Source of the DNA: Sulfobacillus sp.
GTDB taxonomy: Bacteria; Bacillota; Sulfobacillia; Sulfobacillales; Sulfobacillaceae
Length of the DNA: 64,000 bases
Assembly (NCBI GenBank): GCA_027309085.1
Contig: DAIDDL010000005.1
Coordinates: 82,130-146,129 of the forward strand
Direction: 5' to 3'
Shown: piece after piece, positions 43,244 to 53,027 of the stretch
Position numbering within the stretch: the first letter of the stretch is position 1
How the letters are laid out: every line of letters begins with the position of its first letter
Translations under genes and position numbers: made by a program
The notes under the pieces: generated by a model
What the model was told of the DNA's origin: nothing
Seen by the model: the letters and a program-made list of their open reading frames with translations, nothing else
Databases searched by the model: none

Positions 43244-44266
43244 ATGACGACGGTAATCGCCATCGTTTTGGTGTTTGGCGTGCTGGTAGCGGTTCACGAG
43301 CTTGGGCACTTTCTGGTTGCCAAGTCCTTTGGCATGCGTGTCGATGAGTTTGCTCTGGGGTTTGGACCCGCGCTTTACAAGCACCGGTTCGGTGAAACCC
43401 TGTATGCGTTGCGCATTATCCCCTTGGGCGGGTACAACCGCCTGGCGGGAATGGAAGGCAATAAGAGCGCCGATCCCCGGGAATTTCCCAACCGGCCATT
43501 ATGGCAGAGGTTTCTGGTCGTCTTGGCCGGACCCATCATGAACCTGGTGCTGGCCGCCGTGCTCTATGCCATCTGCTTCGGGCCGGTCGGCATTCCCACC
43601 CCCACCACCACCGTGGCGCAGGCCCTTCCCCACTATCCGGCGTACGAAGCAGGCATCCGTCCTGGCGACCGGATTGTCAAGATCGATAACACCCGGGTAA
43701 CGGACTGGGAGAATCTCGCCAGCGCCATCATTGCCCACAAAACCCATGTGATGCACGTGACCGTGGAGCGTCACCAATCGCTGCAGACCTTTCCCATGAC
43801 GACGCGGTACGACAAAAAGCTTAAAGAGTACATTATTGGGATCCAGCCCACTTTCGTGCCTGTCCGGCAAAATCCCTTGCAGGCTCTAGGCTCGGGCATC
43901 ACTCAGACCGTAGACCTCTCCGGAGCCTGGTTCCAGGCTCTGTACCGGCTGGTTGACGGCCAGGGGCCGTTTGACCTCACCGGACCGGTGGGAATTGCGG
44001 AGCTGGTCGGGCAGGCGGCGCATACCGGTCTGGTGCAGCTGCTGCTGCTTGCGGCCGCGCTGTCCGCCAACCTCGGACTGTTTAATGTGCTGCCCATACC
44101 GGTGCTGGACGGGAGCCGCCTGTTTCTCATGATTGTGGAAGGTATCCGGGGCAAACCGATGGACCCCGACCATGAGAACATGATTCATTTCGTGGGATTC
44201 ATCCTGCTGATGGCGCTGGTGCTGTTTGTAACCTTCCGCGAAGTCGAACATTTATTCCATGCCTGA
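43244..44266 (+). CDS. rseP: RIP metalloprotease RseP/RasP (site-2 protease)
   Basis: 340 residues from ATG with AAGGGGG upstream. Intramembrane zinc protease acting on anti-sigma factors and signal peptides. The HExxH motif is VAVHELGHFLVAKSFG (His18, Glu19, His22); the PDZ domain (about 125-205) holds ALPHYPAYEAGIRPGDRIVKI; the second zinc motif is NVLPIPVLDGSRL near residue 285. Four membrane helices are apparent. Position between dxr and ispG is conserved in Firmicutes. Confidence 0.96.
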   Translation: MTTVIAIVLVFGVLVAVHELGHFLVAKSFGMRVDEFALGFGPALYKHRFGETLYALRIIPLGGYNRLAGMEGNKSADPREFPNRPLWQRFLVVLAGPIMNLVLAAVLYAICFGPVGIPTPTTTVAQALPHYPAYEAGIRPGDRIVKIDNTRVTDWENLASAIIAHKTHVMHVTVERHQSLQTFPMTTRYDKKLKEYIIGIQPTFVPVRQNPLQALGSGITQTVDLSGAWFQALYRLVDGQGPFDLTGPVGIAELVGQAAHTGLVQLLLLAAALSANLGLFNVLPIPVLDGSRLFLMIVEGIRGKPMDPDHENMIHFVGFILLMALVLFVTFREVEHLFHA

Positions 44267-44346
44267 TTCTCTGGCGAGTGTTAAGATAAGGAGAGTGTGC
44301 CGAGTGAAAAGGGGGTGTGTCCGAATGGTGGTGTCTTCGGGCCAAT

Positions 44347-45438
44347 ATGACTAAAGCAGTGCGCGTAAGGGACGTGATTATAGGCGGGGGCGCGCCGGTC
44401 GTGGTGCAGGGTATGACCAAGACCGACACGCGCGATGTGAAGGGAACGCTCGAAGAAATTGCCCGCTACGTAGACGTCGGCTGTGAGGTGGTGCGGGTTG
44501 CAGTGCCAGACCATGAGGCAGCTGAGGCGGTGGGGGAAATTGTCCAGCACTCGCCGATTCCCGTCGTGGCTGACATTCACTTTGACTACCGCCTAGCGCT
44601 TGAGGTGATTCGGCGGGGAGTGGACAAGTTGCGCCTCAATCCGGGCAACATTGGGGCGCGCGAGCGTGTGGAGGAAGTGGTGCGGGCGGCGAAGGAGCGG
44701 CAGATTCCCATTCGCATCGGGGTGAATTCGGGCTCGATTGAAAAGGGACTCCTTCACGATTACGGGCGCACGGCGGAGACGCTGGTCAAATCCGCGGCCC
44801 ACCACATCCAAATCCTCAATGACTTGGATTACGATAATATCGTGGTATCGCTGAAAGCCTCGGACGTGCCCACCATGATGGCCGCGTACCGGCTGATGGC
44901 CCGGACGTATGACTATCCGCTGCACTTGGGAGTGACCGAAGCCGGGACCCTGTTTCAGGGGACGATCAAGTCGGCCATTGGCATTGGCGCGCTCTTAGCC
45001 GATGGGATTGGGGACACGATCCGCGTGTCGCTGACAGCGCCGGGCGAAGAAGAAATTCGTGCCGCCTGGGAGATTCTGAAGAGCCTCAAACTGCGGGAGC
45101 GCGGCGCCAATATCGTCGCCTGTCCTACTTGCGGCCGCCTGCAATTTGACATGTGGCCGGTGACTAATGAACTCGAGAGGCGGCTGGCCACGATTAAAGA
45201 GCCAGTGACCGTGGCTGTCATGGGATGTGCGGTGAATGGGCCCGGCGAGGCCCGGGAAGCGGATGTCGGGCTGGCGGGCGGAAAGAACATGGGACTGATC
45301 TTCCGGCACGGAGAGGTTGTCCGGCGCGTTGATCAGGAGGACATGGTGGAAGAGCTGTGGAAAGAAATTTTGGATGCTGCCGAGGAGGTTCGCGCGGGTG
45401 GAAAAAGTTCTCAAGGAGATCACCCCGAAGTCGAGTGA
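44347..45438 (+). CDS. ispG: 4-hydroxy-3-methylbut-2-enyl diphosphate synthase (flavodoxin)
   Basis: 363 residues from MTKAVRVRDV; a GTG ten codons earlier (44317) is possible, and neither has a perfect ribosome site. Iron-sulfur enzyme converting MEcPP to HMBPP. The N-terminal TIM barrel has GAPVVVQGMTKTDTRDV, VVADIHFDYRLAL and KLRLNPGNIG; cluster cysteines lie in IVACPTCGRLQFD and AVMGCAVNGPGEA. The bacterial type without the large insertion. It overlaps proS by 41 bases. Confidence 0.96.
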   Translation: MTKAVRVRDVIIGGGAPVVVQGMTKTDTRDVKGTLEEIARYVDVGCEVVRVAVPDHEAAEAVGEIVQHSPIPVVADIHFDYRLALEVIRRGVDKLRLNPGNIGARERVEEVVRAAKERQIPIRIGVNSGSIEKGLLHDYGRTAETLVKSAAHHIQILNDLDYDNIVVSLKASDVPTMMAAYRLMARTYDYPLHLGVTEAGTLFQGTIKSAIGIGALLADGIGDTIRVSLTAPGEEEIRAAWEILKSLKLRERGANIVACPTCGRLQFDMWPVTNELERRLATIKEPVTVAVMGCAVNGPGEAREADVGLAGGKNMGLIFRHGEVVRRVDQEDMVEELWKEILDAAEEVRAGGKSSQGDHPEVE

Positions 45439-46828
45439 CTTTTCACAATGGTACGTGGATGTAATTCGAAAATCCGACCTGGTGGATTACGCTCCCATGA
45501 AGGGTTTCATGGTCATGAAGCCGTACAGTTACCGCATATGGGAGTTTATTCAGGAGCAGATGGACCGGCGTTTTAAGGAAACGGGTCACCAGAACGCCTA
45601 TTTTCCCCTGCTGATTCCAGAACATCTGCTGGCGCAGGAGGCGGAACATATTGAAGGGTTCTCCGCTGAGGTGGCGTGGGTGACGATGGGCGGCAATGAA
45701 CAGCTGCCGGAGCGGCTCGCGGTCAGGCCGACATCAGAAACCATTATCGGAGCTATGTATGCCCAGTGGATACATTCTTACCGGGACTTGCCCGTGCTGA
45801 TCAATCAGTGGGCCAATGTGCTGCGCTGGGAAAAGTCGACCAGGCCCTTTATACGCACCACCGAGTTCCTCTGGCAGGAGGGCCATACGGTGCACAGGAC
45901 AGCGGACGAGGCGCTCGCAGAGACCCTTCAGCAGCTCGAGATTTACCGGGAAGTGATTGAAGACTACTTGGCGGTCCCCGTCATCGCTGGCGTCAAGAGT
46001 GCTGGCGAGCGGTTTGCCGGAGCTGTCGACACGTATACCTTAGAGGCTCTGATGGGCGACGGGCGGGCCTTGCAGTCAGCCACGTCTCATTTCCTTGGCC
46101 AACATTTTTCCAAGGCCTTTGACATTCAATTCCTTGATGAAGACGGTGAGCTGAAATATGGCTGGACGTCTTCATGGGGGAGCTCCACCCGTCTGATTGG
46201 GGCGGTCATTATGGTCCATGGTGATGACAAGGGGTTGCGCCTCCCTCCTAAAATCGCCCCCATTCAGGTAGTGATTGTGCCTATCGGCCGGGGGGCCGAG
46301 CGGGAGGCGGTGGTTGCCCACGCCCGTGAGCTGGAATCGGCACTGTCTCCCGTGTGCCGCGTCAAACTCGACGCCCGTGACGAATTCACTCCCGGGTATA
46401 AATTCAACGACTGGGAAATGCGGGGTGTCCCCTTGCGTGTTGAAATCGGCCCGAAGGACATGGCGAAACAGCAGGTGGTCATTGCACGGCGGGACACCAG
46501 CGAAAAAATCAGTGTGCCCGAGGAACAAATCGGCGTGGCCGTGACGCGGTTGCTCGACGAAGTGCAAAAGGAGTTGTTCCGGCAGGCGGCGGCTTACCGG
46601 GAAGCGCACACTTTTTCAATTGTAAATTACCAGCAAATGGAAGAGAATGGGTACAGGGGATTTTTCCGCGGAGACTGGTGCGGCAGCGAGGAATGCGCCG
46701 CGCATTTGAAATCGGAAACGGGCATGACGATTCGTTGCCTCCCATTTAACGAAACGCCAGTTGCGGATCAGTGCATTGTATGCGGTCAGACTACCCGCTA
46801 CCGTGCATTGTTTGCCCGGGCCTATTAA
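45398..46828 (+). CDS. proS: prolyl-tRNA synthetase (archaeal/eukaryotic-type)
   Basis: 476 residues from a GTG with GAGG-AGG nine bases upstream, inside the 3' end of ispG. Class II synthetase: motif 2 region RWEKSTRPFIRTTEFLWQEG, then HTVHRTADEA, and motif 3 near SSWGSSTRLIGAVIM. It lacks the long bacterial editing insertion between motifs 2 and 3 and has the C-terminal domain ending CGSEECAAHLKSETG and QCIVCGQTTRYRALFARAY, the zinc-binding tail of the archaeal/eukaryotic class. Anticodon-binding domain about 275-385. Editing of Ala-tRNA(Pro) would need a separate protein. Confidence 0.94.
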   Translation: MEKVLKEITPKSSDFSQWYVDVIRKSDLVDYAPMKGFMVMKPYSYRIWEFIQEQMDRRFKETGHQNAYFPLLIPEHLLAQEAEHIEGFSAEVAWVTMGGNEQLPERLAVRPTSETIIGAMYAQWIHSYRDLPVLINQWANVLRWEKSTRPFIRTTEFLWQEGHTVHRTADEALAETLQQLEIYREVIEDYLAVPVIAGVKSAGERFAGAVDTYTLEALMGDGRALQSATSHFLGQHFSKAFDIQFLDEDGELKYGWTSSWGSSTRLIGAVIMVHGDDKGLRLPPKIAPIQVVIVPIGRGAEREAVVAHARELESALSPVCRVKLDARDEFTPGYKFNDWEMRGVPLRVEIGPKDMAKQQVVIARRDTSEKISVPEEQIGVAVTRLLDEVQKELFRQAAAYREAHTFSIVNYQQMEENGYRGFFRGDWCGSEECAAHLKSETGMTIRCLPFNETPVADQCIVCGQTTRYRALFARAY

Positions 46829-46855
46829 GTTCTTGCAAATGAGGGTGTGGGTGGC

Positions 46856-47497
46856 ATGCCGAAAGAACGCGTGGCCGCGATCGTGCCGGCATATAACGAA
46901 GAAGCCAATATTTCCGGAGTGTTGCAGGTGCTGTGCCTGGTGCCCGAAATAGATCAGGTGATTGTTGTCAACGATGGCTCATTCGACCGCACAGCAGCCG
47001 TGGCGGCTAGTTTTCCTTCTGTGCTGGTGGTGGACCAGATCGAGAATCAGGGCAAGGGCGCGGCCATTAAGGCTGGCGCGGAAGCGGCCGACGCGGACAT
47101 TCTGCTGTTTTTGGATGCGGATCTTATTGGACTGACCATTAAGCATGTGCAGCAATTGCTTCAACCCGTGATAGACCAGGAGACGGAAGCGACTGTTGGC
47201 ATCTTTGACGGGGGCCGCACGAGCACCGATTGGGCGCAGGCGCTGGCGCCATTTCTCTCGGGCCAGCGCGTCATCCGCCGGACGCTTCTCACCGGGGTTG
47301 ACCATATGAACGAATCCCGGTACGGCGTGGAACTGCAATTGCACCGGCAGCTAAAGCGGATGGGGAAAGTGCCCCGGGAAGTGATCTTGAAAGATGTGTC
47401 CCAAGTTATGAAAGAAGAGAAGCTCGGTCTAGCCAAAGGGTTTGCAGCACGGATGCGCATGTACTGGGAGATTATTCGGGAAATTCCCAGAATGTAG
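46856..47497 (+). CDS. glycosyltransferase family 2
   Basis: 213 residues from the ATG (MPKERVAAIVPAYNEEANIS). GT-A fold: IVPAYNEE, QVIVVNDGSFDRT, NQGKGAAIKAGAEA and the DxD-type metal site LLFLDADLIG. It is short, with no membrane helices, resembling glucosyl-phosphoglycerate or dolichol-phosphate-sugar synthase-like enzymes. It transfers sugar from a nucleotide donor; donor and acceptor are unknown. It sits between proS and polC, an unusual place. Confidence 0.82.
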   Translation: MPKERVAAIVPAYNEEANISGVLQVLCLVPEIDQVIVVNDGSFDRTAAVAASFPSVLVVDQIENQGKGAAIKAGAEAADADILLFLDADLIGLTIKHVQQLLQPVIDQETEATVGIFDGGRTSTDWAQALAPFLSGQRVIRRTLLTGVDHMNESRYGVELQLHRQLKRMGKVPREVILKDVSQVMKEEKLGLAKGFAARMRMYWEIIREIPRM

Positions 47498-47539
47498 GCA
47501 CGCAAAGAAAACGACAACAAGCGGGGTGAAAGACAAGCC

Positions 47540-50500
47540 ATGATGACGACCCAACTTCAAAACTGGCTGAGACAGGCGGGGTCGCCGGGTCTCAGCCAGT
47601 TTGACCCGCTGTGGGTGGATATCAGCTCTAAACAGGCGCGCATTGTCCTGGTCCGCAAAGCCCCTGAGGATGAGGAGATTTTGTGCCAACTGGCCGCGCG
47701 CCTCGAGATGGAATGGGAACGGAAAGTCGAGTGGGCCGAATACGCATGGGCCCCTGATCCTTACGACCGGCTGCAGCAAATCTTTGCCTTGAGCAACTCC
47801 GGGGTGGGCCAACTGCTCGCAAAAGAGCATGTCGCTGTGGATTTCCGCGGGCTTCATGTCTCTTTTCCCAATGCGATGGCCCATGGTCTGTTTACCCAGT
47901 GGGGAGGAACCGCCCGCCTGCGGCGATTGTGGCCAGAGATGCCTGAGTGGCACGAGGAGATTTTGGCGGCACCGCCTACGGAGCCGGATCCAGTGGTGCC
48001 GGTGGATATCCCTAGAGTGCGCGCGGAGGACAGGGGCAGCAGCATGGTCGGGAAAGGCATCCCCGAGGGGGAGCCGTGTGATTTAAGTCTGCTGCCAGAA
48101 ACCGGGGACGTTACGGTGTACGGCCAAGTGGTGAGTGCCGACATGCGCTTGAGCCGCGACAATCTTCACCACTGGAGCGCCGTCATCACAGACTTTCACC
48201 ACGCTCTGCGCATCCGCTATTCGGAACGGCGGGGCCAGCCTTTTGCAGATGTGGAATCGTGGAAGGTCGGGCAGTACCTTAAAGTGCGGGGAATTCTTGA
48301 GGAAGACAAGTATACAAAAGAGCGTGTCCTCCGTATCCGGGATGGGGGGCGTGTGCCTTCTCCGCCAGCCGTGGCGGATGACTGGCCCGAGAAGAGGGTG
48401 GAACTGCACGTTCACAGCAAAATGAGCGCCGGCGACGGGCTCGTTTCGCTGCCAGAACTATTCCAGGTGGCTCAGACATGGGGGCACAGCCATGTGGCGG
48501 TGGTGGACCACGGCGTAGTGCAGACGTATCCCGAGCTGGAGACATTGAGTCAGAAAACAGGAGTGCAAGCTATTTACGGTGTCGAGATCAACATGGTGGA
48601 GGACCTTATGGCCGCTTTAAGCGGATTCCGGCCCGCCGCGACGTTGGAGGGAATGCCCATCGTCGTGCTGGATGTTGAGACGACCGGCCTGTCGCCGCGC
48701 GAGCATGAAGTCATCGAAATAGGCGCGGTAAAACTGGTGGACGGGGCAGTAACCGGCCAATTTCACCGCATGGTCCGGCCGACGCGAAAAATATCCCAGA
48801 CCACCCAGAAGATCACGGGGATACACCCCGATGAAGTGGCAGAAGCTCCAGGCGCCGATGAGGTCTTTCGGGAATTTTTTGCGTTTGCATCCGGGGCGGT
48901 CCTGGCGGCCCATAACGCCCGGTTCGACATGGGGTACCTGGCCAAATATTTTGGGCAGCTGTTTCCGGGCAAAGCGTGGGAGTTCCCGGTAATTGACACA
49001 TTGACACTGGCAAGAATCCGGCTGCCGGGGTTGAAGGCTTACGGGCTGGGCCCTTTGACCAATGCTTTGAAAATTCCTTTGTCGCAGCATCACCGCGCTC
49101 TCGCCGACGCGGAAGCTACGGGCCTCCTATTGCTGAAACTTCTGCAAAACGAAGACGGCACGGTGCAGTCTCTGGATGCTCTGTGGGACGCCGTGCCGCA
49201 GCCCTTCACTATCGGGCGGCCTATTCCGGTCACCCTGCTCCTGCGCTCCCAGGAGGGTGTGGGCGCTCTCTACCGCCTGATCAGCCAGTCTCACCTGGAA
49301 ACATTCCACCGCGTGCCGCGGGTTTCCCGTTCGGTGCTGGAGGCTGGCCGGGCCCACTGGCTGTTGGGGTCTCCCCTGCATGGCGGGGAGGTTCAGGAGG
49401 CACTGTTCCGAGGTGCCGGGCCCGAGGATGTGAACCGCGTGTGCAGCTTCTATGACTACTGGGAGGTGGGCCCGCCGGATGCCTTGCGGCATATGGCCCG
49501 GGAAGAAAACCTGGGGGGGGATGAGGCCGTCAAAGACTGGGTTCGGGACTTAATCACCTTGGGCCTCACGCAAGCGAAACCGACGCCAGCCGTATCAGAT
49601 GCTCATTATCTCTATCCCTACCAAAAGGCTTTCCGGGACATTCTGGCTGCCACAGCCAAAGGCGAACTGCACGACAGCGACGACGTGCTGCATTTCCGCA
49701 GCACGCGGGCTATGATGGAAGAAATGGAATGGCTCGGCAGTGAGCTGGGGAACAAGGTAGTGGTGGCGGACACTTTGGCCATTGCGTCCCAGTGCCCCGT
49801 GATCAAACCTGTGCCTGACGGCCTCTTTTCACCGAAGTTGGAAGAAGCGGAACGGGTGGTCCAAGAAGTGCCGGTATCCCGGGCCAAAAGCCTTTATGGA
49901 GAGATCCTCCCGGAATTGGTGCAGTCCCGCTTGGACAAGGAAATCCGCTCCATTGTCGACAATGGATTTTCCAGCATTTACTACATTGCCCACCGTCTGG
50001 TGAAAAAGTCCCTAGACGATGGATACTTGGTGGGGTCGCGGGGCTCTGTGGGCTCGTCCCTCGCGGCGACATTCCTGGATATCACCGAAGTCAACCCGCT
50101 CCCGCCGCATTACCGCTGCCCGCAGTGCCATTATTCGGAGTTCGTTACTGACCTGTCGGTGGGCTCGGGGTTTGACCTGCCGCCCAAGAACTGCCCGCAA
50201 TGCCAGAATCCTATGGCAGGAGACGGTCAGGATATTCCTTTTGAGACATTTTTGGGATTCAAGGGCGACAAAGTGCCAGACATTGACCTGAACTTCTCTG
50301 GGGAGTACCAGCCTGAGATTCACAAGTACACTGAGGTGCTGTTTGGAGAAGGACATGTATTTCGCGCTGGCACCATTGCCACGATCGCCCAGAAGACCGC
50401 TTTTGGACTGGTGCTGGCATGGGCCCGCGAAAATGGGCGTGAGGTTTCAGGGGCAGAGTTGGAGTGGCTGGCGGCCGGCATAACCGGGGTGAAGCGGACC

Positions 50501-51697
50501 ACTGGGCAGCATCCCGGGGGTTTGATGGTCGTGCCCCGCGATGAGGATATCCACCACTTTTGTCCGGTGCAGCATCCAGCGGACCTGAAGACATCGGACA
50601 TCATCACCACCCACTTTGACTATCACTCCATTGAAGGCCGGCTGCTGAAACTGGATCTTCTCGGCCATGATGATCCGACAGCTATCCGTATGCTCGAGGA
50701 CCTGACGGGCATTGATGCCAAATCGGTGCCGTTTCAGGATGACGAGACGATGAGTCTGTTTCGAGGGGTAAAGGCGCTCGGGGTGAAGGCAGATGATATT
50801 GGCACCCCAGTGGGAAGTTTGGGCATCCCGGAGTTCGGCACAAGCTTTGTGCGGCGCATGCTGGTCGACACCAAGCCGCAGAGCTTTGCTGAGCTGGTGC
50901 GCATATCGGGGCTGTCCCACGGCACCGAGGTGTGGGCCAACAATGCCCAGGACATTATCCGCCAAAACCTCGGCGGGCTGTCAGATGTGATTGCCACGCG
51001 CGACGACATTATGCTGTACCTGATCAGCAAGAATCTGGAACCCCAGGCAGCGTTCGGCATTTCTGAATCAGTCCGAAAGGGGAAAGGGCTGAAACCAGAG
51101 CAAGAGGGTGTTATGAGGGAGCACCAGGTTCCGTCCTGGTATGTGGAGTCCTGCCGGAAAATCAGCTATCTGTTTCCGAAAGCGCATGCCGCTGCTTATG
51201 TCATGATGGGGTGGCGCATTGCCTGGTTTAAAGTCCATCACCCTCTGGCATTTTACGCGACGTACTTTTCGGTCCGGGCCTCGGATTTTGATCCCGAGCC
51301 GGTTTTGGGAGGCATTAAGGGGATCAACAAGGCCTTGGCAGATATCGAGGAAAAGGGGAATCAAGCTACGGCAAAAGAAAAGGGGCTCACCACCATGCTG
51401 GAGATCGCGCGGGAGATGCTGGCCCGGGGATTTCAATTCCACCCGGTCAGTCTGGAAAATTCCCATGCCGCACGGTTTCAAATTGAGGACAATGGTTTGC
51501 GGATCCCGTTCGGCGCGCTGCCGGGACTGGGAGCGCAAGCCGCGGAAAACATTATCCAGGCGCGGGCCGGCGTTCCTTTTCTCTCTATTGATGACCTCCG
51601 CCAGCGCGCCCATCTCTCTAAGGGGGTCATTGACCTGCTCCGGGCCCAGGGAGCACTGAAAAATCTTGGGGAGACCAATCAGCTTGCATTCTTCTGA
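47540..51697 (+). CDS. polC: DNA polymerase III subunit alpha, PolC type
   Basis: 1385 residues. Gram-positive replicase. Order of domains: N-terminal domain, OB fold (about 190-280, VTVYGQVVSADMRLSR), PHP domain part (RVELHVHSKMSAGDG), inserted 3'-5' exonuclease (VLDVETTGLSPREHEVIE, then VLAAHNARFDMGYLA and HHRALADAEATGLLL), rest of PHP, then the family C polymerase with YLVGSRGSVGSSLAATFLD, a four-Cys zinc site (YRCPQCHYSE and NCPQCQNP), and catalytic VPDIDLNFSGEYQ. FPKAHAAAYVMMGWRIAWFK is in the fingers. Lengths and motifs are standard. Confidence 0.97.
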   Translation: MMTTQLQNWLRQAGSPGLSQFDPLWVDISSKQARIVLVRKAPEDEEILCQLAARLEMEWERKVEWAEYAWAPDPYDRLQQIFALSNSGVGQLLAKEHVAVDFRGLHVSFPNAMAHGLFTQWGGTARLRRLWPEMPEWHEEILAAPPTEPDPVVPVDIPRVRAEDRGSSMVGKGIPEGEPCDLSLLPETGDVTVYGQVVSADMRLSRDNLHHWSAVITDFHHALRIRYSERRGQPFADVESWKVGQYLKVRGILEEDKYTKERVLRIRDGGRVPSPPAVADDWPEKRVELHVHSKMSAGDGLVSLPELFQVAQTWGHSHVAVVDHGVVQTYPELETLSQKTGVQAIYGVEINMVEDLMAALSGFRPAATLEGMPIVVLDVETTGLSPREHEVIEIGAVKLVDGAVTGQFHRMVRPTRKISQTTQKITGIHPDEVAEAPGADEVFREFFAFASGAVLAAHNARFDMGYLAKYFGQLFPGKAWEFPVIDTLTLARIRLPGLKAYGLGPLTNALKIPLSQHHRALADAEATGLLLLKLLQNEDGTVQSLDALWDAVPQPFTIGRPIPVTLLLRSQEGVGALYRLISQSHLETFHRVPRVSRSVLEAGRAHWLLGSPLHGGEVQEALFRGAGPEDVNRVCSFYDYWEVGPPDALRHMAREENLGGDEAVKDWVRDLITLGLTQAKPTPAVSDAHYLYPYQKAFRDILAATAKGELHDSDDVLHFRSTRAMMEEMEWLGSELGNKVVVADTLAIASQCPVIKPVPDGLFSPKLEEAERVVQEVPVSRAKSLYGEILPELVQSRLDKEIRSIVDNGFSSIYYIAHRLVKKSLDDGYLVGSRGSVGSSLAATFLDITEVNPLPPHYRCPQCHYSEFVTDLSVGSGFDLPPKNCPQCQNPMAGDGQDIPFETFLGFKGDKVPDIDLNFSGEYQPEIHKYTEVLFGEGHVFRAGTIATIAQKTAFGLVLAWARENGREVSGAELEWLAAGITGVKRTTGQHPGGLMVVPRDEDIHHFCPVQHPADLKTSDIITTHFDYHSIEGRLLKLDLLGHDDPTAIRMLEDLTGIDAKSVPFQDDETMSLFRGVKALGVKADDIGTPVGSLGIPEFGTSFVRRMLVDTKPQSFAELVRISGLSHGTEVWANNAQDIIRQNLGGLSDVIATRDDIMLYLISKNLEPQAAFGISESVRKGKGLKPEQEGVMREHQVPSWYVESCRKISYLFPKAHAAAYVMMGWRIAWFKVHHPLAFYATYFSVRASDFDPEPVLGGIKGINKALADIEEKGNQATAKEKGLTTMLEIAREMLARGFQFHPVSLENSHAARFQIEDNGLRIPFGALPGLGAQAAENIIQARAGVPFLSIDDLRQRAHLSKGVIDLLRAQGALKNLGETNQLAFF

Positions 51698-52856
51698 ACC
51701 CGCAGGTAAACAGTCTCTGTGGCCTCTTTTGGTGGCCACCCTGATTGTGCAGAGCGGATTCGGCACGATTCTGCCACTCCTGCCCCTGTTTGTGAAGGAC
51801 CGCGGCCTCCCCCTCAGCTGGCTGGGGTTAATGGCAGCGATCTATGCGCTGGTGGCATTTATCGGACAGCTGCTGTTTGGGCCGCTGTCTGACTCGTGGG
51901 GGCGAAAGCGCCTGTTGGTGGCTGGGACGCTTTTGAGCACAGTGGGCACTGTGCTGTTCCTCGTGCCGGTAGCACCGGCCTATTACTTGCTGTTCCGGGC
52001 CCTGCAGGGACTGGGGGTAGCGGCTTTTATACCCGCTGCCAACGCGCTGGTGGCCGACCGCGTTTCGCCCGACAGGCGGGGCCGCGCTTTTGCCTTGCTC
52101 TCGTCGTTTTACATGGCGGGATTTGCCCTGGGACCGATGATAGGGGGACTGGCCAGCACCATTGGCGGGCTCAGCACACCCTTTGAGGTCGGAGCGGTGC
52201 TGAATCTGGCCGCGACTTTTGCTGTGGTGTTCGGGGTGCGCGAGTCGGGCGCGGTGCAGCGGTTTGCCTCCCGGGCCGCCCAGCAGGGGGGACCGGTTTC
52301 CATTCCTTGGCGCCGGCTGGGGCGGTGGCTGATTATGAACTTCGGCTGGATGGGATTGGGAGGCATGTACGATGCGACCTGGAGTATCTATATGTCCCGC
52401 CTTGGCGCTACCCATATTGTGATAGGATTGTCGTGGACGCTCTTTGCGTTGCCATACCTTCTGTTCAATTTCCTGGCGGGACGGCTGGCAGACCATGCGG
52501 CCCGGCGCTCGGCGCTGATTTACTTTGGGGCGGCGCTCAATGGCGTCATTGTGATCTTGTATACAGTCTCGGACAGCCCGTGGCTGTCCATCGCCCTGTC
52601 AGTGGCCGAAGCGGTCGCGATGAGTCTGATTACACCTGCTCTCAGTGCTGACGTGATGAGCCACGCCTCGGACGCAACGCGGGGGAAGGTGCAAGGAATT
52701 TTTCAGTCATCGGGTACGCTGGGCTCGTTCTTTATGGCCCTGTTAAGCGGCTACCTGCTCCCCTATGGCCCTAAAATAGCGCTGGGAGCGGGGGCGGCGC
52801 TGCTTTTTCTCAGTATGGCCGGCTCATGGATCTGGGGTGCGCTGGCTGCAGCCTAG
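51684..52856 (+). CDS. major facilitator superfamily transporter
   Basis: 390 residues from a TTG with GGGGAG upstream; an earlier in-frame TTG (51666) lacks a ribosome site. It overlaps polC by 14 bases. Twelve hydrophobic helices and the MFS loop 2-3 motif GPLSDSWGRKRLLVAGTLLS mark it. ALQGLGVAAFIPAANALVAD and GFALGPMIGGLAS are drug-efflux (DHA1) features. The substrate is unknown. It occupies the place where rimP normally lies. Confidence 0.88.
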   Translation: MHSSEPAGKQSLWPLLVATLIVQSGFGTILPLLPLFVKDRGLPLSWLGLMAAIYALVAFIGQLLFGPLSDSWGRKRLLVAGTLLSTVGTVLFLVPVAPAYYLLFRALQGLGVAAFIPAANALVADRVSPDRRGRAFALLSSFYMAGFALGPMIGGLASTIGGLSTPFEVGAVLNLAATFAVVFGVRESGAVQRFASRAAQQGGPVSIPWRRLGRWLIMNFGWMGLGGMYDATWSIYMSRLGATHIVIGLSWTLFALPYLLFNFLAGRLADHAARRSALIYFGAALNGVIVILYTVSDSPWLSIALSVAEAVAMSLITPALSADVMSHASDATRGKVQGIFQSSGTLGSFFMALLSGYLLPYGPKIALGAGAALLFLSMAGSWIWGALAAA

Positions 52857-52877
52857 GAGGCAGCGCGGAGAAAGAGG

Positions 52878-52907
52878 TTGTTCTCTCCTAGACAAATGTG
52901 CTAAGAT
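52878..52907 (+). promoter_or_regulatory. candidate promoter of the nusA operon
   Basis: TTGTTC (52878-52883) and TAAGAT (52902-52907) are 18 bases apart, 21 bases after the MFS gene, giving a leader of about 115 bases with three hairpins. Confidence 0.45.
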
Positions 52908-52943
52908 ATTGCTGTGACAGTTTTGATAACTTTAAGAGGCAGG

Positions 52944-52986
52944 CCGGTCTCGGACCGGACTTGGAGTGGGAGCTTCCCACTCTTTT
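52944..52986 (+). terminator. tandem hairpins and terminator in the nusA leader
   Basis: CCGGTC-TCG-GACCGG (52944-52958) is followed by GAGTGGGA-GCT-TCCCACTC (52964-52982) and TTTT, a compact intrinsic terminator. A third hairpin, GGGGC-GAGG-GCCCC (52996-53009), precedes the nusA ribosome site GAGGGGGG, whose G-run could instead pair with the CCCC of that hairpin. This is a plausible attenuation or autoregulation device. Confidence 0.6.
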
Positions 52987-53027
52987 CGCTTGACAGGGGC
53001 GAGGGCCCCTTTGAGGGGGGATGTTTG

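Noticed and set aside
52914..53027. Upstream extension of NusA through the leader
   Set aside because: The stretch encodes no NusA sequence and is full of hairpins; the GTG at 53028 has an ideal ribosome site.
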